From Phytophthora sp. 'mugwort' (taxonomy: Eukaryota; Oomycota; Peronosporomycetes; Peronosporales; Peronosporaceae), in the NCBI GenBank assembly GCA_033558025.1, contig JAUCEF010000070.1:1-47597 (forward strand): a DNA stretch of 47,597 bases, read 5' to 3'. This document shows positions 11,680-20,215 of the stretch, piece by piece. A program made the position numbers and the translations under genes. Every line of letters begins with the position of its first letter. Position 1 is the first letter of the stretch. Below the pieces are notes generated by a model. That model did not search any database. It had not been told where the DNA came from and was given only the letters and a program-made list of their open reading frames with translations.

Positions 11680-12240
11680 TTAATCCACTATTTCATAAGT
11701 ATCAGGATCTAATCGATCGATATCATCTATACGTTCACCTGTTTCAACATCTAAATAATGAAAATATCTATATAGATTCAGAGGATTTCCAGATCTTGTA
11801 ATTTTTCTTTTTGGTGGTTTTGGTAAAGAGTCACTATCTGAATCAAAATTTAAATCAGTTGAAAAATTACTAGGAAAATCGCTTGGGAAATTGTCGCTAT
11901 CAAAAAAAAAAGCATCTAGAAATAAATAAAACAAAAAAGATAAAAAAAAAAAAACGAAAATAGTTGGCATATTATCGTCAATTCTTTTTAAAATACTTTT
12001 AGGTTTTTCTTCTTTTTTTAAAGCAGCTTCCTCAGCCTCAGTCTCTAAATCTATAAAATCTTCTAATAAAGTTATTTCAAGAGGTAAAAGAATTAAAATA
12101 AATTTAAAAATATTTTGAAAAAATTTAGGATGTATTTTTAATATATCTTGTATAATTTTATATAGATTATAAGCAAAAAATATCCTTTTAATAATGTTAA
12201 AAAAAATCATAATTTTTATAAAGAAGTAAATAAATGTCAA
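11680..12240 (-). CDS. Unidentified protein orf186, hydrophobic with acidic tail
   Basis: This 186-codon ORF lies between the two trnG genes. I do not recognise it. The N-terminal 60 residues are hydrophobic and basic and may hold one or two helices (about 1-30 and 40-58). An acidic and Ala-rich stretch follows (ETEAEEAALKKEEK). A clear membrane helix is near residues 92-112 (PTIFVFFFLSFLFYLFLDAFF), then an Asp/Ser/Pro-rich tail and a basic KPPKRKITRSG segment, ending DPDTYEIVD. The nearest in-frame upstream stop leaves ATG at 12240 as the natural start. The polar tail uses richer codons than the ribosomal genes. Function unknown. Confidence 0.65.
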   Translation of the reverse strand: MTFIYFFIKIMIFFNIIKRIFFAYNLYKIIQDILKIHPKFFQNIFKFILILLPLEITLLEDFIDLETEAEEAALKKEEKPKSILKRIDDNMPTIFVFFFLSFLFYLFLDAFFFDSDNFPSDFPSNFSTDLNFDSDSDSLPKPPKRKITRSGNPLNLYRYFHYLDVETGERIDDIDRLDPDTYEIVD

Positions 12241-12310
12241 TACTAATATTATTCCCTAATTAAAAAATGGAAATACCAAATACTGCCTTTGGGTACATTT
12301 ATTTGAATTA

Positions 12311-12382
12311 AGCAAAAAAAGGGATTTGAACCCTCAACATTAACCTTGGCAAGGTTATACTCTACCATTGAGCTATTTTTGC
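12311..12382 (-). tRNA. trnG: tRNA-Gly (GCC)
   Basis: Acceptor GCAAAAA/TTTTTGC, D arm GCTC...GAGT, anticodon loop TTGCCAA giving GCC. It reads GGU/GGC. Confidence 0.92.
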
Positions 12383-12395
12383 TAATAAATTATTT

Positions 12396-12923
12396 TTATA
12401 ATAAAAATAGTGAATTTAATAATAAAAATAATTCATAATGATTTTTTGCATTTGTATGAATAGAAACATCTATTGGAGGTATATCTTTGAATTTTAAAAA
12501 TTCAGTTTTTAATTCAAAAAAATCTAAAATATTTCGAATTTGAAAATTTAAAATATTTTGATTTTTAAAATTAAAATTTATTTTAGTTAAATTTTGAAAA
12601 AGAAAAATCAAAATTTTTTCTAAAAAATTAAAAATATTTTTTTTTCTTAAAGTTATTTTACAACCTATAATTGAATTTTTTTTGATTTTTAAAAAAATAT
12701 TATTTTTTTTTGATTTTGTTATTATAGGTTTTTGATTTGTTATTAATTTTAAAAGTAAAATTATATTAATTAATTTTTTTTTTTCAATATTAGCGTTTTT
12801 AAAACCAATATTTAAACATATTTTACTTATTTTAGGTATTTCAAATATATTTTTAAAATTTAATTTTGTTAAAAGATCGTATATAGTAATATTTTGATAA
12901 TGGATTTGTAAATTTTTTTTCAT
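12396..12923 (-). CDS. rpl5: Ribosomal protein uL5
   Basis: This 175-residue large-subunit protein binds 5S rRNA in bacteria and makes inter-subunit contacts. The N-terminal KICLNIGFKNA matches the family KIVLNMGVGEA block, and the C-terminal PPIDVSIHTNAKNHYE matches the G-DI-I-T-A motif. It is Lys/Ile/Asn-rich, as expected for the base composition. It starts 6 bases after the stop of rpl14, so the two are co-transcribed in the bacterial rpl14-rpl5 order. Confidence 0.93.
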   Translation of the reverse strand: MKKNLQIHYQNITIYDLLTKLNFKNIFEIPKISKICLNIGFKNANIEKKKLINIILLLKLITNQKPIITKSKKNNIFLKIKKNSIIGCKITLRKKNIFNFLEKILIFLFQNLTKINFNFKNQNILNFQIRNILDFFELKTEFLKFKDIPPIDVSIHTNAKNHYELFLLLNSLFLL

Positions 12924-12929
12924 ATATTT

Positions 12930-13300
12930 TTATAAAATATTTGAAGCTAATGCTAATATTTTGAAATTTTTTTTCTTCCGAAATTCAGAAGTAATCGGAC
13001 CAAATATACGTGTTCCTAGGGGTTTATTTTGATTATTTAAAATAATTATACAATTTTTATCAAATTTTATTATATTACCTATTGTACTTTTTTTTTGATA
13101 TGTTGTATGTATAATTAAAGCTTTAAATAAATCTCCTTTAATTATTTTAATTTTTTTTTTTGATTTAAACGTAATTTTTTAGCAGAAATTAAAATTGTAT
13201 CCCCAATTTTTCCAATTTTTTTTTTATAAATTTTTATACATTGTCCTATTTTAATACCACTATTATCATTTACTTTTAATTTAGTTTGAATTTGAATCAT
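12930..13300 (-). CDS. rpl14: Ribosomal protein uL14, frame broken by one base in a homopolymer
   Basis: From ATG at 13300 the frame reads an uL14 N-terminus (MIQIQTKLKVNDNSGIK, then GDTILISAKK) and stops early after a Lys-rich stretch. The rest of uL14 (IKGDLFKALI, GTRIFGPITSEFR) continues in another frame to TAA at 12930. The span is 371 bases, one short of 124 codons, and the switch lies at the T11 run 13151-13161 (A11 on the coding strand). One missing base there would restore a 123-residue protein, the normal uL14 length. Given the homopolymer indels seen elsewhere in this contig, a sequence error is more likely than gene loss. Neighbours are rpl5 and trnfM. Confidence 0.88.
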
Positions 13301-13322
13301 AAATTATATATTAATTTTAAAA

Positions 13323-13394
13323 TGATGAGAGTAGGATTTGAACCTACATCTTCAGATTATGAGCCTGATAAGTTACCTATTACTCTATCTCATC
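13323..13394 (-). tRNA. trnfM: tRNA-Met (CAU), probably the initiator
   Basis: Acceptor GATGAGA/TCTCATC, anticodon loop CTCATAA. The D arm and anticodon arm (GGTAACT...CAGGCTCATAATCTG) resemble mitochondrial initiator tRNAs, but the 1-72 pair is a full G-C, so the initiator call is tentative. Confidence 0.85.
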
Positions 13395-13412
13395 TTATAT
13401 TTTCTTCCTTTT

Positions 13413-13487
13413 TCGGAAGAAAAGGATTTGAACCTTTGATCTTCTGTTCCCAAAACAGACGCATTAGCCAGACTATGCTACCTTCCG
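13413..13487 (-). tRNA. trnP: tRNA-Pro (UGG)
   Basis: Acceptor CGGAAGG/TCTTCCG, anticodon loop TTTGGGA giving TGG, T arm AAAGG/CCTTT. Confidence 0.92.
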
Positions 13488-13499
13488 TTTAAAGATAAT

Positions 13500-13571
13500 T
13501 AATGATGGTAGGATTTGAACCTACAACATTAGGATTATGATTCCCACGCTCTACCATTAAACTACATCATC
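13500..13571 (-). tRNA. trnI: tRNA with CAU anticodon, probably tRNA-Ile (AUA-reading)
   Basis: Acceptor GATGATG/CATCATT, anticodon loop ATCATAA. It is the third CAU tRNA of the genome. AUA codons are very common here and trnI(GAU) cannot read them, so one CAU tRNA should be the lysidine-modified isoleucine type. This one fits neither the initiator nor the elongator Met pattern. The assignment is by elimination. Confidence 0.75.
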
Positions 13572-13595
13572 TTATTAATACTTTATTAATAAAAT

Positions 13596-13684
13596 AAGTC
13601 GAAGTGGGATTTGAACCCACGAGTTAATAAATTAACTGATAGTTTAGCAAACTACTGCCTTAAACCTGACTTGGCTATTCGACC
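13596..13684 (-). tRNA. trnS: tRNA-Ser (GCU)
   Basis: A class II tRNA with a long variable arm; acceptor GGTCGAA/TTCGACT, anticodon GCT in TTTGCTAAA. Reads AGU/AGC. Confidence 0.92.
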
Positions 13685-13696
13685 TAAAATATAAAA

Positions 13697-13768
13697 CTTC
13701 TTTGATAGGATTTGAACCTACAACCTAATGGTTAACAGCCATTTGCTCTACCGTTGAGCTACAAAGAA
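13697..13768 (-). tRNA. trnN: tRNA-Asn (GUU)
   Basis: Acceptor TTCTTTG/CAAAGAA, anticodon loop CTGTTAA giving GTT, G discriminator. It lies just downstream of rnl on the same strand. Confidence 0.93.
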
Positions 13769-13784
13769 ATAATTATATTTTAAT

Positions 13785-14078
13785 TTTTAAAACTTTTAGT
13801 ATTTTTAAGCTAAATATTTTACAATACTTATACTTAAAACCTATTAATGTAATCATCTTTTACAGTTTTTATATGAAAAATTTTTAAGAATGGTTTCTTA
13901 CTTAGATGCTTTCAGTAATTATCCAAAATAAATTTAGCTACTCGGCTATGCCTCTCAACAACCGATACACCAGAGATTTACCCTTCTCGGTCCTCTCGTA
14001 CTAGAGTTAGATTCTTGCATTTTTCAAAATATCTATAGAAGATAGGAACCAAACTGTCTCACGACGTTCTAAACCCAA

Positions 14079-14118
<40 letters not shown>

Positions 14119-14196
14119 AACCTTCTTCAGCTCCAGGATGTGATGAGTCGACATCGAGGTGCCAAACGACTCCGTCGATAGGAGCTCTTAGGAGTC

Positions 14197-14239
<43 letters not shown>

Positions 14240-14675
14240 AATCTTTCCACAAAGAATTATCGGATCACTATGACCGACTTTCGTCCCTGTTTGATATGTC
14301 TATCTTACAGTCAAGCAAGCTTTTACCATTATGCTCTACAATTGATAATATTATCCAATTTGAGCTTACCTTTGTACACCTCCGTTACTCTTTAGGAGGT
14401 GACCGCCCCAGTCAAACTACCAACCATACAATGTCTATTTAAAAAATATTAGTTATTTATTTTAATAAGAGTGGTATTTCAAGAATATCTATACAATTTA
14501 CTAGCGTAAAGGTTTAAAAGATTACCACTTATACTACACATATTAGATAAAATAACAATATAAAGATGTAGTAAAGGTTCACGGGGTCTTTCCGTCTAAC
14601 TATAGAAAATCCGCATCTTCACGGATAATTCAAATTCACTGAGTCTATATTGGAGACAGCGGGGATGTCGTTACA

Positions 14676-14732
<57 letters not shown>

Positions 14733-14790
14733 GAGTTACGGCCGCCGTTTACTGGGACTTCCATTTAATGCGCAAACATTTCCTTTTAAT

Positions 14791-14828
<38 letters not shown>

Positions 14829-16425
14829 GTTACCATTTAGCAGAGTCCTAAGTTTTTATTAAACAGTCGCAACCCCCTATTTTGTGACACCTAATTATTA
14901 AAAATAATTAGGTACTTTTTATCCCGAAGTTACAAAGTCATTTTGCCGAGTTCCTTCAATATAGTTCTCTCATTCACCTTAGTCTACTCGACCTATCCAC
15001 CTGTGTCGGTTTAGGGTACGGTTTTTAATTAAAAAAGCTATTTCCTGAAAAATTAAAAATTTTTGTCACTTTTTTAAAAAAATTTAATTTAAAAATTATC
15101 CCATCAAAATCTGCTTTCGTCAAATCTTTCTTAGGGGCCGTTTCACTCTATGTAATACATCTTAACATAGAAACCCTTGGATTTACGGTGATAACGATTT
15201 ATATTCGTTATTTTTTGTTACTAATGCCAGCATTTTCTTTTCTGATATCTTCAACATATTTCACAATATATCTTTATTAACATACAGAATGTTCCGCTAC
15301 CGTTTTATTAAAAATAAAACTTGCCGCTTCGGTAAATTTCTTAAGTCTCGATACATTTTAGGCGCAAAAAAACTAGACCAATGAGCTATTACGCTTTCTT
15401 TAAAGGATGGCTGCTTCCAAGCCTACCTATGGGTTGTAATCATTTTTTCACTTCCTTTTTCACTTAGAATATTATTTAGAGACCTTAGCGATCAATCTGG
15501 GCTGTTTCCCTTTTGACAAAAGACCTTAGCGCCTAATGTCTGTCTATTTAAATTACTTTTTTTTGTATTCGGAGTTTCCAAGAATTCAGTAAGTTTTTAC
15601 ACCCCCTAGCTCAATGAGTGCTCTACCCCAAAAAAAGATTTTAAATGCTCTACTTCAATAGATTTCGCGGAAAACCAGCTATCTCTGAGTTTGATTAGCC
15701 TTTCACTCCTAACCACAAATCATCTCCATATTTTGCCACATATGTGAGTTCGATCCTTCAAATAGTTTTACCTATTTTTCAATCTGTTCATGGTTAGATC
15801 ACTCAGTTTCGGGTCTTATTTATATAACTAAAAAGCTTTTTAAAACTTGATTTATCTACGCCTACTTTATTAAATTAAGCTTGCTATAAAAATAAACTTG
15901 CTGGCCCATTATGCAAAAGGTACACTGTTACTTTTTAAAAAAGTTTCAATTGATTGTTAACATTAAGTTTCAGAATTATTTCAAACTCAAAAGTTCTTTT
16001 TCACCTTTCCTTTACAGTACTTGTCCACTATCGATCATTAATTTTTAAAAGGTTTTGAGGGTGGTTCCCCAATATTCAAAAAGGCTTACACATAACCCTT
16101 TTTACTATTATAAAAACAATTATTATTCTACAGGACTTTCACCTTTTTAAGTAAATTTTTCAAAATTTTTCAAATATTTTTTTATTTTTATAAACCTAAT
16201 TTCCATTTTCACTCGTCATTACTAACGGAATCTCGTTTGATTTTTTTAACAGTTACTTAGATATTTCAATTCACTGTTTTTAAAATTTTCACAAAAAAAA
16301 AGTTTTCTTTAGGAAATTTTTATTTCAAAATAAAATATTATTTAATAAAACTTTTCGCATTTTTTACGTCCTAAAAATCAAATTAATGCCAAGGCATCCA
16401 CTTAATGCTTTTATTATTATTTATA
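13785..16425 (-). rRNA. rnl: Large subunit ribosomal RNA
   Basis: Bacterial-type LSU rRNA. On the reverse strand the 5' end carries AAGTGGATGCCTTGGCAT (about 16385-16405). The sarcin-ricin loop block AGTACGAGAGGACCGAGAAGG is at about 13982-14003 (longest exact run AGTACGAGAGGACCGAG), and many domain V blocks are readable in between. No intron or large insertion was evident. Ends are estimates from the start and end of conserved helices and may be off by about 20 bases. Confidence 0.94.
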
Positions 16426-16452
16426 CTTAAACCATATAAATGGTTTAAATTT

Positions 16453-17205
16453 TTATTTTTTTTTCAAATATTCATTAATTAATTTTAAATTTAAATGAAA
16501 AGGATATAAAATTGTTTTATAAGAAGGTTCTTTAAAAAACATACCTGTTTTTATTTTTTTATTTCTATGTAAATAAGAAGTTATTAAAGGTTTTGATGGT
16601 TTTTTTTCACCTAAAATATAATAAATATTATTTTTATAAGAATATTTGTTATTTTTTTGATAAGGATATTTATTATAACGTTTATAAGAAGAAGAATATT
16701 TATTCTTTTCTTGATTAAAATGCTGTTTATAAAATTTTTTATCTCCTTTCAAACTATTATTTTTTTGAAAATTTCTAGTTCTTTGAAAACCTTCATTTTT
16801 TTGAAAATTTCTATTTTTTTGAAAACCTTCATTTTTTTGAAAATTTCTATTTTTTTGAAAATTTCTATTTTTTTGAAAACCTTCATTTTTTTGAAAATTT
16901 CTATTTTTTTGAAAACCTTCATTTTTTTGAAAATTTCTATTTTTTTGAAAACCTTCATTTTTTTGAAAATTTCTAGTTCTTTGAAAACCTTCATTTTTTT
17001 GAAAATTTCTAGTTCTTTGAAAATCTTCGTTTTTTTGAAAATTTCTAGTTCTTTGAAAATCTTCGTTTTTTTGAGAATTTTTATTTTTTTGAAAATTTCT
17101 ATTTTTTTGAAAACCTTCGTTTTTTTGAGAATTTCTATTTTTTTGAAAACCCTCGTTTTTTTGAGAATTTTTATTTCTTTGAAAATTTTTATTATCCTTT
17201 TGCAT
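16453..17205 (-). CDS. Unidentified basic protein orf250 with hexapeptide repeats
   Basis: This 250-codon ORF starts 2 bases after the rps4 stop, so it sits at the end of the ribosomal protein unit just before rnl. Residues about 8-150 are some 23 tandem hexapeptides of the types QKNRNF, QKNEGF and QRTRNF, often alternating. The C-terminal 100 residues are not repetitive: a Tyr/Lys/Asn-rich linker (KRYNKYPYQKNNKYSY), then KKPSKPLITSYLHRNKKIKTG and a hydrophobic end. I do not recognise the tail. It could be a ribosome- or RNA-associated protein, given its charge and place. The ORFs on both strands through the repeat are shadows of the 18-bp periodicity. Confidence 0.65.
   Translation of the reverse strand: MQKDNKNFQRNKNSQKNEGFQKNRNSQKNEGFQKNRNFQKNKNSQKNEDFQRTRNFQKNEDFQRTRNFQKNEGFQRTRNFQKNEGFQKNRNFQKNEGFQKNRNFQKNEGFQKNRNFQKNRNFQKNEGFQKNRNFQKNEGFQRTRNFQKNNSLKGDKKFYKQHFNQEKNKYSSSYKRYNKYPYQKNNKYSYKNNIYYILGEKKPSKPLITSYLHRNKKIKTGMFFKEPSYKTILYPFHLNLKLINEYLKKK
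16765..17190. repeat. 18-bp tandem repeats inside orf250
   Basis: Units of 18 bp (TTTTTTTGAAAATTTCTA-like alternating with TTTTTTTGAAAACCTTCA-like) run through most of the N-terminal half of orf250, about 23 copies. All copies keep frame, so they change protein length without breaking it. Confidence 0.93.
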
Positions 17206-17207
17206 AT

Positions 17208-17669
17208 TTATTTAATAATATGAATAATATCACCTTTATGTAATATAAAATTAGATTTACTTATAATTTTATTATTAACCTTAATTTTTTTATGATTAAT
17301 TAATTGTTTTGCTTGAAAAATAGTTTTAACTAATTTTAATCTTACAAGATTTATATCTAAGCGACTTTCTAATAAAATTACAAATTTTTTAAAGATATTT
17401 ATTTTATTATCTTTTTTTAATAATTTTTGAAATAAATTTTTTAATTGATATTCATGAATACATCCATAAAAATTCCGAAATTGTTGTTTTTCAAATAATC
17501 TTTTTTGAAAAAATTTTTTACGTTTTTCAGGTTTTATTTCTTTTCGATATCTTAATTTTTTTTTAAATAAATTCCATTTTTTTGATTTTAATTTTAATAA
17601 GTTTAAATTTTTATGTATGTTCCTATTATTTTGAAAACATATTTTATTTCTCGGTCTTAATTTATTCAT
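17208..17669 (-). CDS. rps4: Ribosomal protein uS4
   Basis: A 153-residue small-subunit assembly protein. The S4 RNA-binding domain is clear near residues 100-140 (LESRLDINLVRLKLVKTI, then AKQLINHKKIKVN) and ends GDIIHI. The N-terminal part is Lys/Asn-rich and shorter than in bacteria (about 205 residues), as is common in mitochondria. It is 8 bases downstream of rps2 and 2 bases upstream of orf250. Confidence 0.95.
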   Translation of the reverse strand: MNKLRPRNKICFQNNRNIHKNLNLLKLKSKKWNLFKKKLRYRKEIKPEKRKKFFQKRLFEKQQFRNFYGCIHEYQLKNLFQKLLKKDNKINIFKKFVILLESRLDINLVRLKLVKTIFQAKQLINHKKIKVNNKIISKSNFILHKGDIIHIIK

Positions 17670-17677
17670 CTTATTTA

Positions 17678-18271
17678 TTAAAATATTTTACGTAATAAAT
17701 ACATTAAAGTATATATTGATTGAATATTTTTAGAATTCATTACTACAGGATAATTAATATTTTGTATAGTTTGACTTGTATTTACTAATGAAATAGTAGG
17801 AATTTTTAAAACAGAAAGTTCTTGATTTAAAAAAGTATCTTTTACAGAACTTTTTATAACTAAAATTAATTTAATTTCATTTTCTTTTAATAAATAATTA
17901 ATTATCTTATTAAATGTTGTATTCATAATTTTATTAGTAATTAAACCATTTACCCATTCTTTTGTAAAAAAAATGATATTTGGATTTTTTTTTATAAAAG
18001 ATGTAGTTAATAAAAATTTAATTTCATTATCATTCCCTATTATTAAAATTTTTTCATTTTTTTTTAATATAATTTTAGTTAAATTAAATATACGTTTTAA
18101 AAAAAATGAAACATTTTTTAAATTAATTATAGTATAATCATGTCTACTTCCAAATATAAAAGATAATAATTCTTTATTTGTATCTATTAAAGATTCTCCA
18201 TACATATTTTTTGATTTAAATAATAAATTTAATAAAATATTATTATGTTTTTTTTTTTTTTTTTGTATCAT
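17678..18271 (-). CDS. rps2: Ribosomal protein uS2
   Basis: A 197-residue small-subunit protein. Recognisable family blocks are GSRHDYTIINL (equivalent to the GxRN-IHIIDL region), an ILIIGN strand, NPNIIFFTKEWVNGLITN (the W-GG-LTN region), and ELSVLKIPTISLVNT (E-KLGIPVIA-VDT). It sits between rpl6 and rps4, 6 and 8 bases away, in one unit. Confidence 0.95.
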   Translation of the reverse strand: MIQKKKKKHNNILLNLLFKSKNMYGESLIDTNKELLSFIFGSRHDYTIINLKNVSFFLKRIFNLTKIILKKNEKILIIGNDNEIKFLLTTSFIKKNPNIIFFTKEWVNGLITNKIMNTTFNKIINYLLKENEIKLILVIKSSVKDTFLNQELSVLKIPTISLVNTSQTIQNINYPVVMNSKNIQSIYTLMYLLRKIF

Positions 18272-18277
18272 ATTTAA

Positions 18278-18883
18278 TTATTTTTTACTTTTTTTTCCCT
18301 CTTTTTGTAAAATTTTTTCATTTTTTAATAATAAACCTTTTCCTTTATATGGTTCAGGTTTTTTATGATTTTTAATATAATGTACAAATTGATGTAAAAA
18401 AATATAATCGATACTACTAAAAATTAAAGTATTTGTTTGATTAATAATTTCAATATTTAATGGAATTGGAATTCTAATATTATGACTAAAACCTAATTTT
18501 AAAATTAAAGTATTATTTTCAATAAAAGCTTTAAAACCTATACCTTTTAATATTAAATTAATTTTAAAACCTTGTAAAACACCTTTTATTTTTATTTTTA
18601 TTAATTTATTGTATAAATTTAAAATACTTTTTTTTTTTTTATTTTTATTAACAATAATTAATAATTTATTTTTTTTTATAAAAAAATATAAATCATTAAT
18701 TATTGTTAAAGATAATAAACCTAAAGATGTTTCAAAAAAAATTATTTTATTATTACTATAAATTTTTAAATCTGTTGGAAAAATAAAAGTTTTATCAATA
18801 AAAAATAAATTAATATTTCCTAAAGAACTTTTAAAAAAATTTTTATTTTTTAATTTAACATTTTTTTTTATTATTTTTATCAT
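18278..18883 (-). CDS. rpl6: Ribosomal protein uL6
   Basis: A 201-residue large-subunit protein. The C-terminal half carries GIGFKAFIENNTLILKLGFSH, matching the G-GYR-L-LGYSH block, and the end reads KKPEPYKGKGLL, the typical uL6 RxPEPYKGKGI motif. It lies between rps8 and rps2 as in the bacterial spc operon remnant. Confidence 0.96.
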   Translation of the reverse strand: MIKIIKKNVKLKNKNFFKSSLGNINLFFIDKTFIFPTDLKIYSNNKIIFFETSLGLLSLTIINDLYFFIKKNKLLIIVNKNKKKKSILNLYNKLIKIKIKGVLQGFKINLILKGIGFKAFIENNTLILKLGFSHNIRIPIPLNIEIINQTNTLIFSSIDYIFLHQFVHYIKNHKKPEPYKGKGLLLKNEKILQKEGKKSKK

Positions 18884-18889
18884 AATTTT

Positions 18890-19270
18890 TTAAATAATTT
18901 TACAAATCAATTCACCACCAACATTTAATTTTTTAGCTTGTAAATCTGTTAAAATACCAATAGATGTTGAAAGAATATAAAATCCTGTTTTTTTTTTATA
19001 TAAATCCTTATTAGCAATATATAAACGTTTTCCCGGTTTTGATAAACGTTTTATTTCAGTAATAACTGCTTTATTTTTTCTATATTTTAAATAAATCTCT
19101 AATTGATTTTTGGAATTTATCTTATAACTTTTTATAAAACCTTCTTTAATTAAGATATTTAAAATATTTATACTTTGTTTTGATTTTTGTTGTACTATTT
19201 TTGATTTTTTTACTAAATAACCATTTTTTATTTTTGAAAATAAATTGGAAAGAGTATCTGTTATAATCAT
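18890..19270 (-). CDS. rps8: Ribosomal protein uS8
   Basis: A 126-residue central-domain 16S-binding protein. N-terminus DTLSNLFSKIKNGY matches D-ia-ml-rirNa; the middle has IKEGFIKSYKI; the C-terminus has STSIGILTDLQAKKLNVGGELIC, the uS8 STS-G-T-A---GGE signature. Starts 7 bases after rps14. Confidence 0.96.
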   Translation of the reverse strand: MIITDTLSNLFSKIKNGYLVKKSKIVQQKSKQSINILNILIKEGFIKSYKINSKNQLEIYLKYRKNKAVITEIKRLSKPGKRLYIANKDLYKKKTGFYILSTSIGILTDLQAKKLNVGGELICKII

Positions 19271-19277
19271 AATTAAA

Positions 19278-19577
19278 TTACCAACTATATTTAGAAATAC
19301 CGGGTAAAAACCCTTTTGATGCTAATTTACGTAATTGGATTCTGGATATTTTAAATAAACGATAAATACTTTTAGAACGTCCAGTTAAAACACACACATT
19401 TTTAATTCTAGTAATTGATGAATTTTGATGGAAAAAAAACCACTTTTGTTGTAATTTCCATCTTAAATTTTTTTCAATATTTAAATTTTTTGAAAGAATT
19501 TTTAAAGTTAATCTATTTTTTTCAAAATTTTTAAATAAATTACGTTGTTTAATATTTTTTTTAATTTTTTTTTGCAT
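19278..19577 (-). CDS. rps14: Ribosomal protein uS14
   Basis: A 99-residue small-subunit protein. I start it at ATG 19577 (MQKKIKKNIKQRN); the longer frame reaching 19709 runs through trnA and trnK and is not coding. The family core is CVLTGRSKSIYRLFKISRIQLRKLASKGFLPGISKYSW, seen here as CVLTGRSKSIYR and LRKLASKGFLPGISKYSW, matching R-C-TGR-R----F-lsR---Re-a--G-lPG--K-sW. The zinc cysteines are absent, as usual for the organellar form. Confidence 0.96.
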   Translation of the reverse strand: MQKKIKKNIKQRNLFKNFEKNRLTLKILSKNLNIEKNLRWKLQQKWFFFHQNSSITRIKNVCVLTGRSKSIYRLFKISRIQLRKLASKGFLPGISKYSW

Positions 19578-19603
19578 AAAATTATATTTAAGAAAGATAA
19601 ATA

Positions 19604-19676
19604 TGGAGATAATCGGATTCGAACCGATAACATTATATTTGCAAAACATACTTTCTACCAGTTGAAATATATCCCC
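19604..19676 (-). tRNA. trnA: tRNA-Ala (UGC)
   Basis: Acceptor GGGGATA/TATCTCC with one G-T pair, T arm ATCGG/CCGAT, anticodon loop TTTGCAA giving TGC. The G3-U70 type wobble that identifies alanine tRNAs is present. Confidence 0.92.
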
Positions 19677-19678
19677 AA

Positions 19679-19751
19679 TAAGTGTATTGGGATTTGAACC
19701 CAAGACCATCAGATTAAAAGTCCGGTGCTCTACCAGCTGAGCTATACACTT
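19679..19751 (-). tRNA. trnK: tRNA-Lys (UUU)
   Basis: Acceptor AAGTGTA/TACACTT, anticodon loop CTTTTAA giving TTT. Two bases separate it from trnA. Confidence 0.93.
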
Positions 19752-19761
19752 ATTTAAAAAA

Positions 19762-20154
19762 TTAATTAATTCTTATAAAAATTTTATTTAATAATAAAAA
19801 TTTTTTATTTAAAATATAATTAATTTTTTGTTTTAATATTTTATTAAAAATTGAAGTTTTTTGTATTTTAATATTTTGATTTTTTTTATAAATAGATAAT
19901 TTTTTTGTTATAAATAACTCAAAATTAAAACAAAAAGTTTTATAAGAATTATTAAAAAAATAAATAATATTATTTTTTTCAAAATTAATTTGATTTTTTT
20001 TTTTATTATCAAAAATTATTTTTTTTTTTCTAAATTTTAAATTATAACAAATTTTAGGTAAAAAAAAATAAGTAATAAAAAAATAAAAATTAAAAAAAAA
20101 AAATAAAAACCAAGAAACTTGATTAAAAAATGAAAATTGATCGAATTGTGGCAT
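19762..20154 (-). CDS. atp8: ATP synthase subunit 8
   Basis: A 130-residue Fo subunit of the peripheral stalk. The N-terminus MPQFDQFSFFNQVSWFLF is the classic MPQLD-x-F-x-Q-x-W start, followed by one membrane helix. The rest is a Lys/Asn/Phe-rich tail with little conservation. The position near rps14/rpl16 is typical of related protist mitochondria. Confidence 0.96.
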   Translation of the reverse strand: MPQFDQFSFFNQVSWFLFFFFNFYFFITYFFLPKICYNLKFRKKKIIFDNKKKNQINFEKNNIIYFFNNSYKTFCFNFELFITKKLSIYKKNQNIKIQKTSIFNKILKQKINYILNKKFLLLNKIFIRIN

Positions 20155-20215
20155 AATTTTATAATAAATTTTTATTTCTTCAACATATATTTTTCTTGAA
20201 AGAACACTTTTATTT

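Noticed and set aside
13286..13492. 68-codon plus-strand ORF
   Set aside because: It covers trnfM and trnP on the other strand; the peptide (VGFEPTSS, KGFEPLIF) is the typical false translation of tRNA T arms.
16657..17223. 188-codon plus-strand ORF and an 81-codon minus-strand ORF across orf250
   Set aside because: Both are shadows of the 18-bp in-frame repeats. Their translations are monotonous Ile/Phe/Lys strings, and only the orf250 frame has a non-repetitive tail and links to rps4.
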